Part shown: piece after piece, positions 1-5,444 of the stretch
How positions within the stretch are numbered: the first letter of the stretch is position 1
Layout: the number at the start of each line of letters is the position of its first letter
Source: Bacteroidales bacterium
Lineage (GTDB): Bacteria > Bacteroidota > Bacteroidia > Bacteroidales > NBLH01
Length of the DNA: 6,884 nucleotides
Reading direction: 5' to 3'
NCBI GenBank assembly: GCA_027083715.1
Contig: JALWNR010000151.1
Span: 1 to 6,884 of the forward strand
Program-made: the position numbers and the translations under genes
Notes under the pieces: generated by a model
Database searches by the model: none
Told to the model about the DNA's origin: nothing
Seen by the model: the letters and a program-made list of their open reading frames with translations, nothing else

Positions 1-333
1 TAAATACAAATGACTTAATATAACAAATAATAGTCAACTAGATAAAATAACATTTATTAAATATATAACGACTATGAAACAGTATTTTTTTGCTTTTCAA
101 TATTTTTTATGTTTATGGAAATCTTCATTTCATTTAAACTTTTTAAAACGGAGATACAATTTGGGCATGTCGGACTAATACAGAGCGAATAATTCATGTG
201 TTTTGTTAATAAAATTAAAAGGTACTTGCTTGGAAGGATTTTTTTAACAGGTAAGGGCAGATGTAAGGAGCCTGATCCCGGAATATCTGCCGCAAACCTG
301 CTGCAATATTTAAATCTTTATACTTAAATTATT
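1..333. other. AT-rich gene-free region with one structured GC-richer island
   Basis: No convincing gene is visible on either strand. Positions 1-240 are very AT-rich, with many stops in all frames. The only continuous short frame is a 34-codon plus-strand ORF (74-178, ATG to TAA) with no recognisable features and no clear ribosome binding site, so I do not call it a gene. The one distinctive part is the GC-richer hairpin at 248-300, listed separately. The region lies downstream of the minus-strand thioredoxin gene and would be its 3' untranslated or spacer DNA. I see no U-tract terminator for that gene here. Confidence 0.6.
248..300. other. two-tier hairpin (possible structured RNA or palindromic repeat)
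   Basis: CAGGT (248-252) pairs with ACCTG (296-300), and inside it GGCAGAT (256-262) pairs perfectly with ATCTGCC (285-291). That gives 12 base pairs in two helices, separated by a small internal loop (AAG against GCAA) and closed by a 22-nt loop rich in G and C. The island stands out from AT-rich flanks. Neither strand has a U-tract right after the stem (minus strand: GTTAAAAAAATCC), so it is a poor intrinsic terminator. It lies 34-86 bp beyond the stop of the minus-strand thioredoxin gene. It does not match a riboswitch core that I recognise. It could be a palindromic repeat, a 3'-end-stabilising structure or a small RNA. Confidence 0.45.
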
Positions 334-786
334 TTATAAGAATGCATTAATTTTAGCCTCCATTTCATCTACATTTTGTGAATTTTTCAATTTTCCGATT
401 ACTTTTTTACTCTCCAAATCATAAAGAACAATAAATCCGGTACCTTTATACGAGTTCAATACAGTTTCCAAACCTTCTGCCTTAGCCATTTCCTGAGTTT
501 TTTGCTTGCTGGCATCATCAGTAAAATCAAATACTACAAAAGCTACTCCCTTGTCTTTATATTCCTTTTTTAATTCCGAGATTTTGGGTTCTAATTTTTT
601 ACATGCTCCGCAATAATCTGCATGAAATTTTATTGCAGCCACCTTTGCTGATGCAGTTGTGCATTCCGATTTACTGTGTTTTTTTGCTGATGTGTTCTCA
701 TCACATTGAGCATTTACTGTATAGGATGTAAACATAAATACCATTACGATTGTTAAAATACTTACTAAATTTTTCATTTCTTTCAT
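334..786 (-). CDS. exported thioredoxin-fold protein with CGAC active site
   Basis: A 150-residue protein with a secretion signal (hydrophobic residues about 7-22, likely signal peptidase I cut after VNA, before Q27). A short polar linker (28-48, with C28, H37 and C42) follows, then a thioredoxin domain (about 49-150). The active site reads DYCGACKK, with C59 and C62. It should act in the periplasm as a thiol-disulfide or metal-handling protein. The position normally held by the cis-proline of thioredoxins, just before the FIVLYD strand, reads KGTG (114-117), so the cis-Pro appears to be missing. Known family behaviour is that losing this residue lets the CXXC thiols bind metal. The start could also be M4 (MKN...), which gives a more standard signal peptide. 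It is divergent from the heme-copper reductase operon, with a palindromic operator in its promoter region. The fold is secure; the substrate is unknown. Confidence 0.85.
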   Translation of the reverse strand: MKEMKNLVSILTIVMVFMFTSYTVNAQCDENTSAKKHSKSECTTASAKVAAIKFHADYCGACKKLEPKISELKKEYKDKGVAFVVFDFTDDASKQKTQEMAKAEGLETVLNSYKGTGFIVLYDLESKKVIGKLKNSQNVDEMEAKINAFL

Positions 787-813
787 TTTTTGGTTTTACA
801 AAATTATCTAGGA

Positions 814-821
814 CAAAAGTA
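814..821 (-). promoter_or_regulatory. Bacteroidetes-type -7 promoter box for the thioredoxin gene
   Basis: On the minus strand this reads TACTTTTG, an exact match to the TAnnTTTG -7 element of the Bacteroidetes primary sigma factor. Transcription would start about 4-5 bp downstream, near 809, leaving an A/T-rich leader of roughly 23 nt before the ATG at 786. No good TTTG -33 box is found at the usual spacing of about 19-21 bp. This would fit a promoter that relies on an activator bound at the palindrome at 840-861. Confidence 0.5.
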
Positions 822-839
822 CAATGCTTTACAGCATAA

Positions 840-861
840 TTTTGTCACCTGAATGACAAAA
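840..861. promoter_or_regulatory. perfect palindrome, candidate CRP/FNR-family operator
   Basis: TTTTGTCA (840-847), a six-base spacer, and TGACAAAA (854-861): two perfect 8-bp half sites. The core TGTCA-N6-TGACA has exactly the spacing of CRP-type sites (TGTGA-N6-TCACA) and differs by one base per half site. The centre (850.5) lies about 41 bp upstream of the predicted transcription start of the minus-strand thioredoxin gene, which is the classic class II activator position. It is 261 bp from the start codon of the plus-strand operon, so it might also serve that side. The regulator is not in this window. NO- or oxygen-responsive CRP/FNR relatives such as HcpR or DNR types are plausible but unproven. 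Confidence 0.55.
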
Positions 862-1121
862 GCCCTATTTGTGGTAATATCCAAATTAATTGTATTGTTT
901 TTAAAATGTTATTTAGCATCATTGCTTAAAACCTGATAATTGTCATTTGTATAATTCAATTATTTTTTTAATTTAGTTACCTGAAAATTAGTTAGATATA
1001 TTCTGATATAAATATCTTAATTGTCAAAGGTCTTTTTTTCCTTAATTAAGAATTGATAGAGTAGGTTTTATTGTGTTATTATTATTGTGTATTTAATTTA
1101 CTAACTTAAATATGTATAATT
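862..1121 (+). promoter_or_regulatory. long AT-rich leader/promoter region of the reductase operon
   Basis: About 260 bp of AT-rich DNA between the palindrome and the first reductase gene. It must hold the promoter of the plus-strand operon, but I find no convincing TTTG/TAnnTTTG pair. The half site TTGTCA seen in the palindrome (842-847) recurs in the same orientation at 940-945 and 1021-1026. Weak AT-rich inverted repeats are also visible: ATAATTG 936-942 with CAATTAT 957-963, and CTTAATT 1016-1022 with AATTAAG 1044-1050. The stretch before the ATG at 1122 has no clear Shine-Dalgarno sequence, which is common in this phylum. Confidence 0.4.
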
Positions 1122-1670
1122 ATGATTGATTCATCAGTTGTTTTAAACGGACAAACAATTGCATACACCCTCTATGCAATTGCTGTTTTACTCTTTATGG
1201 CATGGTTTGGCATAAAAATAACTTCAGAGGGTAAAGCCGGAGTGTTAAAAACCAAATTTTTTATTATTCTGGTAATTATTTTAACAATAATCGGGGTTTC
1301 ATTGCACATCACTACAAGTGCTACTATCCCTTGGGTAACAATTGACCTAAATAGAGGTGATTACACACCCGACAAGTCATTTGAAATCACTATTGTTGAT
1401 CATGAATTTAAACTACCCGAAGACAAACTTACCGCAAAAGTTGGAGAGTTGGTTCTTTTTGATGTTAAAACAGAGGATTTAACTTACGGCTTTGGTGTTT
1501 TTAGGGAAGACAACAGTATGGTTTGCCAAATGCAAGTAGTTCCCGGACACAGAAATGATTTATTATGGAAGTTTGAAAAACCCGGTAAATATACAATTCG
1601 CTCAACTGAGTATTCCGGACCTAAAGGTCATAAAATGATTTTAAAAGATGTTTTGGTAATAACTGAATAA
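1122..1670 (+). CDS. heme-copper reductase subunit II-like protein, CuA ligands lost
   Basis: A 182-residue membrane-anchored cupredoxin. Two transmembrane helices (about 13-30 and 45-64) are followed by a periplasmic beta domain (about 85-182) with the COX2 signatures VPG (140-142), PGKY (154-157) and STEYSGPKGHKM (161-172). In true CuA subunits this last motif is CxExCxxxHxxM. Here both cysteines are serine (S161, S165), E163 and M172 are in place, the His is shifted by one (H170), and the upstream His ligand is Tyr (Y122, in LTYGF). A binuclear CuA centre therefore cannot form in the usual way. Known parallel: CyoA of quinol oxidases also lost CuA. I infer that cytochrome c is not the direct donor and that quinol may feed the complex. 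It lies 25 bp upstream of the catalytic subunit, in the same operon. It could be misannotated as ordinary cytochrome c oxidase subunit II. Confidence 0.85.
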   Translation: MIDSSVVLNGQTIAYTLYAIAVLLFMAWFGIKITSEGKAGVLKTKFFIILVIILTIIGVSLHITTSATIPWVTIDLNRGDYTPDKSFEITIVDHEFKLPEDKLTAKVGELVLFDVKTEDLTYGFGVFREDNSMVCQMQVVPGHRNDLLWKFEKPGKYTIRSTEYSGPKGHKMILKDVLVITE

Positions 1671-1695
1671 TTATTAACCCCTAAAAAAGAATATT

Positions 1696-3333
1696 ATGAG
1701 TTTTAAAGATACATTTTTAAATGGAGAAAAAGGCTTATTTAAACCTGATGGTTTAACGCCGATGCAAAAATTGGCTTTGCGTTTTGTAGTTACCGGAGTT
1801 TTATTCTATGGATTATCGGCTATTGAAGGAATGATTATGCGTATGTACGCAATAGCTCCAATACCGGGAATTAATGCAGAACACTATTTTGCTATTTTAA
1901 CAGCCCATCCTTTAGTAGGGATATTTGGTTCCTCCTACTCAATTGTTTTTGGTGCTTTCTTGTTTTTAGTTCCTTTTTTAATGAAAAAACCTTTATGGAG
2001 TATTAAATTAGGAAATTGGAGCTTTATATTGGTAACATTTGGAACATTAACTTTCTGGGGAGCAGGTTTTATAGCTCATTATGCCCCGCTATATACATTA
2101 TATTGGCCTTTACCTGCTGATTTTTCACAATTTGGTCCTGTGGGTGGTGCAATATTTATTTTAGGAATTGCCTTGGTTATGGTAGGAACCTTGTGTTTTG
2201 TTATCAATATTTTTAAAACTATTAGCTACACCCCCGAAGGACACGAAAAAGTGGATGGTAAAGCAATGTTTTGGTCGGCAGTAGGTTTTAGATGGAAAGA
2301 AAGTATTTTTAGAAAGAAAAGCAAACGCGAAGAAAATCTAACCTCCTTACCTATAGCAGCAATTGCCAGAGGTACTGTGGATACTGCTTTAAATGCAGGT
2401 ATTATTACTTTTACAGGAGTTTTGATTTTAGTATATATGGTAGCTGCCATTTTCGGACACAGTTTGGAAAATACGGCTATTGATGCATTATTGTACAAAA
2501 ACTGGTTCTGGTGGGGATTGGACTTAATTGCAGATGGTTTGGTATTGATTTTTGTTGCCGGAACTTGGTATTTGTTAGCGATGTTAATAACCGGAAAGGA
2601 TTTATATATGGCACGTATTGCCCGTTTGGCACTTTGGGTAGAAATGGTTGTTTCATGGACAGTTTGGTCACATCATTTATTGTCCGATCAGGCTCAGCCG
2701 GCAATTTTAAAAATTGTTTCCGGAGAATTGGTAACAGCCTTTGAATTAATCACGCAAGGTTTGGCATTCTTTATTACTTTAATTACTCTTTGGAGTGCAC
2801 GTCCACTTAAAATGACTAATCCGTTGAAATTTTTGTTGGGTGGTTTACTTGGTTTTGGCTTGGCTGTTCCCGCCGGAATTATACAAGCAGATATAGGATT
2901 AAATCGCATTTTGCACAATACACAATGGATTATTGGTCCCCATGTTCATGTTGCTATTTTGGTAGGTTTAACCATGACCTTATACTCTGCCATTTATTAT
3001 TTACTTCCTATTTTAACCAATGGAGCTGAATTATATAGCCAAAAATTAGCTAATTGGCATTTCTGGCTGCATTTAATTGGTGGTGTAGGTATGGGTGCCT
3101 TTATGGGCATGGCTGGATTAAAAGGTATGCTGCGCCGAACTATTTATTATGAAGGTGAATACAGCATTTATATGATATTAGCTGGTTTGGCTGGTTCACT
3201 ATTGCTAATTTCATTTTTGCTGTTTTTGTATAATGTGGTAATGACGGTTGGTGTAAAAGGACTGATTGGAATTTATCAACCTGCGAAATTAAAAACTGAT
3301 GCTTTGTTGCCGGAACAGCAAGCTGCTGAATAG
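1696..3333 (+). CDS. heme-copper reductase catalytic subunit, atypical nitric-oxide-reductase-like
   Basis: A 545-residue polytopic membrane protein with about 12 helices and the subunit I fold. Ligands visible: H71 (TAHPLVG, low-spin heme, helix II), H326-H327 (WSHH, two CuB/FeB ligands) and H416/H418 (GPHVHVA, high-spin and low-spin heme); H407-N-T resembles the HDT motif before them. In helix VI the usual GHPEVY of oxygen reductases, or HLWVEG of NorB, reads GLDLIADG. Asp (D276) therefore sits at the first metal-ligand His, and D280 sits where oxygen reductases have the cross-linking Tyr and NorB has its key Glu. No Tyr replaces it in the helix of the HH pair. This excludes standard O2-reductase chemistry and favours NO reduction at a His2-Asp metal site. 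I recall an Asp-containing NOR group called gNOR, but that match needs a phylogeny. No NorC-type heme c gene is present. The operon ends at a strong terminator. Confidence 0.85.
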   Translation: MSFKDTFLNGEKGLFKPDGLTPMQKLALRFVVTGVLFYGLSAIEGMIMRMYAIAPIPGINAEHYFAILTAHPLVGIFGSSYSIVFGAFLFLVPFLMKKPLWSIKLGNWSFILVTFGTLTFWGAGFIAHYAPLYTLYWPLPADFSQFGPVGGAIFILGIALVMVGTLCFVINIFKTISYTPEGHEKVDGKAMFWSAVGFRWKESIFRKKSKREENLTSLPIAAIARGTVDTALNAGIITFTGVLILVYMVAAIFGHSLENTAIDALLYKNWFWWGLDLIADGLVLIFVAGTWYLLAMLITGKDLYMARIARLALWVEMVVSWTVWSHHLLSDQAQPAILKIVSGELVTAFELITQGLAFFITLITLWSARPLKMTNPLKFLLGGLLGFGLAVPAGIIQADIGLNRILHNTQWIIGPHVHVAILVGLTMTLYSAIYYLLPILTNGAELYSQKLANWHFWLHLIGGVGMGAFMGMAGLKGMLRRTIYYEGEYSIYMILAGLAGSLLLISFLLFLYNVVMTVGVKGLIGIYQPAKLKTDALLPEQQAAE

Positions 3334-3355
3334 ATTTCTTTGTACTTTTCATAAT

Positions 3356-3385
3356 AAAAACCCTCAGAGTTTCTGAGGGTTTTTT
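3356..3385. terminator. strong intrinsic terminator after the reductase operon, probably bidirectional
   Basis: CCCTCAGA (3361-3368), loop GTT, TCTGAGGG (3372-3379): a perfect 8-bp stem followed by six T (3380-3385). It lies 27 bp after the stop of the catalytic subunit. Five A residues precede the stem (3356-3360), so the minus-strand transcript also gets a U-tract and the site may stop transcription both ways. It separates the reductase operon from the hairpin-rich spacer and the opposing MCP-ggt unit. Confidence 0.9.
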
Positions 3386-3428
3386 ACTTTTGAGCCTTTC
3401 AGTTGTTTTAGGAGTATTATTTGATTCA

Positions 3429-3711
3429 CAGCACTACGTGCTGGCTACTTTAACCGCAATAATTCATGGAATTCTCTTTATGCAGATACGAGGCACCGAA
3501 TTCCGCCGACATATCTTTATATTTCAAGGAATTCGTAACGAAGTAGATGCGTGAAGAGAATTTCAAGCGACACCCAACCTTTAGCCTCATAAGCCGAAGG
3601 CGAATAAATTTGAGTGCGTTTATTTTGTGATAAAACTCGCTTAACGTATTAATAGTAAGTGTATTGTAATATAACTGTAACAAAAGCGGTGAACTGCGAA
3701 GCACCTCACCG
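3429..3711. repeat. hairpin-rich intergenic element, candidate dispersed repeat or structured RNA
   Basis: A 342-bp gene-free spacer carries at least four inverted repeats. (1) CAGCAC 3429-3434 with GTGCTG 3438-3443, loop TAC. (2) A long stem, 3467-3489 with 3543-3565, with a perfect 9-bp core (AATTCTCTT 3470-3478 / AAGAGAATT 3554-3562). It encloses an internal loop and a second perfect 8-bp stem, CGAATTCC 3497-3504 / GGAATTCG 3528-3535. (3) GAGT 3612-3615 and TTTAT 3619-3623 pair with ATAAA 3630-3634 and ACTC 3635-3638. (4) CGGTGA 3687-3692 with TCACCG 3706-3711. It also looks richer in GC than the left intergenic regions. A minus-strand frame of 84 codons crosses it but shows no protein features. 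I favour a mobile or dispersed palindromic element, or a non-coding RNA. Confidence 0.5.
3682..3711 (-). terminator. possible weak terminator of the MCP-ggt unit
   Basis: On the minus strand, CGGTGA and TCACCG form a 6-bp stem around a 13-nt loop, followed by CTTTTG, starting 16 bp beyond the ggt stop codon. The stem is GC-containing but the U-tract is only four bases, so termination would be weak. The same hairpin is part of the repeat-like element described for this spacer, so its terminator role is an inference from position. Confidence 0.4.
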
Positions 3712-3727
3712 AAGGTAATTTTGCGGG

Positions 3728-5416
3728 TTAATATCCTGCTGCTTGACCATCTTTTCGCGATTCGGATGCTCCGTAATAAACTTTATTTTTGGCATCATAC
3801 ATAATTGCCTGATAGCCTCCGTATCCACCAAGGGAATATTTAATTTTGTGTCCTTTGCGCATCAAATCGCGAATAACTTCATAAGAAAAGCCACTCTCCA
3901 TTTCCAGCCAACCCTGATCTTCCATTTTACCGTAATCGGGCTGCGATGAACCGGAATGTCTGATACGTGGTGCATCACCTGCTTCCTGCAAATTCATTCC
4001 AAAATCTATCAGATTTACTACAATCTGAGCATGCCCCTGCGGTTGCATAGCTCCCCCCATTAAGCCATAGCTGATATATGGCTTACCATCTTTGGTAATA
4101 AACGAAGGAATAATGGTATGGAAAGGTCTTTTGCGTGGTGCATAAACATTGTTGTGTCCTTCTTCCAATGAGTAGAGCTCTCCCCTATCCTGCAACATAA
4201 AGCCCAATCCGGTGGGTATCATGCCGGAACCCATTCCTCGGTAATTGCTTTGAATAAGCGAAACCATGTTTCCGTCTTTATCTGCAACCGTCATATAAAT
4301 GGTATTGCCCTGCTCTAACTCACCCGCATCATATTTACGCGAAGCCCTGTTCATATCAATTAATTTAGCTCTTTGTTTTGCATATTCTTTTGAAATTAGC
4401 CATTTAACCGGTACTTTACTAAATTTCATATCAGCATAATATTTTGCACGGTCTTCAAAAACCAATTTTTTGGCTTCGGTAAATACGTGGATATATTCAG
4501 CAGAGCCAAAGCCCATGCTTTTAATATCAAATTGTTCCAAAATATTCAATATTTGCAGGGCTGCAATTCCTTGTCCGTTTGGTGGAATTTCCCAAACATC
4601 ATAACCTCTATAATTTGTAGAGACCGGTTCTACCCATTCGGCTTCAAATTCAGCTAAGTCTTCATAAGATAAAAACCCGCCTTGTTCTTTGATAAAGGAG
4701 GCAATAGTTTTCGCAATGTCTCCTTTATAAAAAGCATCTCTGCCACCTTTGGCAATTTTTTCCAATGTATTTGCCAGGTCAGGATTTTTAAATAGCTCAC
4801 CTTTACGTGGAGTATGCCCGTTGGGCATATAGGTTTCCTTAAATCCCGGAAATTTTTGCAGAAATCTGCCGCTACGCTCCATATAGTATGCTATGAGTTC
4901 AGTCATAGGAAATCCATTACGTGCATAATCAATAGCCGGTTTCAATAACTTCTTCATCGGAATACTGCCAAATTTATCGTGCATAGCAAACCATCCGGCT
5001 ACAGTTCCAGGCACGGTAACCGGTAAAGGTCCGAATGCAGGAATTTTTTTGTAACCGTTTTCTTTAAAATATTCTAAAGTCAATGATTTTGGTGACCAAC
5101 CGCTTGAATTTAATGCATACAACTTTTGCGTTTTAGCATCCCATATAATAGCAAACAGGTCTCCACCAACACCGTTTCCTGTTGGTTCAACCAGCCCTAG
5201 TAGTGCATTAGCTGCAATAGCCGCATCAATAGCATTACCTCCTGATTTTAAAATATCCAGGGCAACCTGTGTTGCCAACGGCTGACTTGTAGCAGCCATA
5301 CCATGCTGAGCAATTACCTCAGAACGTGTAACAAAAGGCTTCCCCGTTATTCTGTCCTGTGCATGTAGCATGTTGACAAACAGGAACAATACAATTAAAA
5401 GATTCAGTTTTTTCAT
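3728..5416 (-). CDS. ggt: secreted gamma-glutamyltransferase-family Ntn hydrolase
   Basis: A 562-residue protein, normal length for the family, with a signal peptide (1-19, cut before Q20). The chain should split itself just before T372 (QGN-T372-IYMTVADKDGN), whose new N-terminal Thr is the nucleophile. The large part contains ATSQPLAT and GNGVGGD (80-86). The small part contains the GLMGGAMQPQG oxyanion region (451-461, G454-G455) and the DAPR motif (481-484). Known role: hydrolysis or transfer of gamma-glutamyl groups, for example from glutathione, in the periplasm. The residue equivalent to E. coli R114, which holds the glutamyl carboxylate, appears to be S105 (LNSSGWSP against DFREMAP), and the usual second Thr after the nucleophile is Ile. 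The true substrate may therefore differ; related acylases share this fold. The start is backed by AAAAGGT nine bases upstream. It lies 28 bp downstream of the MCP gene on the same strand. Confidence 0.85.
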   Translation of the reverse strand: MKKLNLLIVLFLFVNMLHAQDRITGKPFVTRSEVIAQHGMAATSQPLATQVALDILKSGGNAIDAAIAANALLGLVEPTGNGVGGDLFAIIWDAKTQKLYALNSSGWSPKSLTLEYFKENGYKKIPAFGPLPVTVPGTVAGWFAMHDKFGSIPMKKLLKPAIDYARNGFPMTELIAYYMERSGRFLQKFPGFKETYMPNGHTPRKGELFKNPDLANTLEKIAKGGRDAFYKGDIAKTIASFIKEQGGFLSYEDLAEFEAEWVEPVSTNYRGYDVWEIPPNGQGIAALQILNILEQFDIKSMGFGSAEYIHVFTEAKKLVFEDRAKYYADMKFSKVPVKWLISKEYAKQRAKLIDMNRASRKYDAGELEQGNTIYMTVADKDGNMVSLIQSNYRGMGSGMIPTGLGFMLQDRGELYSLEEGHNNVYAPRKRPFHTIIPSFITKDGKPYISYGLMGGAMQPQGHAQIVVNLIDFGMNLQEAGDAPRIRHSGSSQPDYGKMEDQGWLEMESGFSYEVIRDLMRKGHKIKYSLGGYGGYQAIMYDAKNKVYYGASESRKDGQAAGY

Positions 5417-5444
5417 AATAGTTACCTTTTAAATTTCTAAAAAA

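Noticed and set aside
74..178. 34-codon plus-strand ORF (ATG at 74, TAA at 176-178) ending in RRYNLGMSD
   Set aside because: Very short and AT-rich, with no ribosome binding site, no recognised domain and no neighbour context; probably chance.
248..300. Reading the left hairpin as a TPP- or cobalamin-type riboswitch because of CCTGATC and GC-rich loops
   Set aside because: The conserved cores and multi-helix junctions of those riboswitches are absent, and no gene follows on the plus strand.
1062..1087. TAGGTTTT (1062-1069) and TATTATTG (1080-1087) as -7 boxes for the reductase operon
   Set aside because: Each differs from TAnnTTTG and neither has a well-spaced TTG -33 element; in such AT-rich DNA they cannot be separated from chance.
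2226..2918. Several 70-90 codon frames, on both strands, inside the catalytic subunit gene
   Set aside because: They overlap a clearly conserved membrane enzyme and show no protein features of their own.
3140..3352. Minus-strand 70-codon frame over the end of the catalytic subunit gene
   Set aside because: Antisense shadow of the real gene with no domain and no start signals.
3450..3704. 84-codon minus-strand frame in the hairpin-rich spacer
   Set aside because: It runs through several inverted repeats, has no domain or signal, and is better explained as a chance frame in a repeat or structured RNA.
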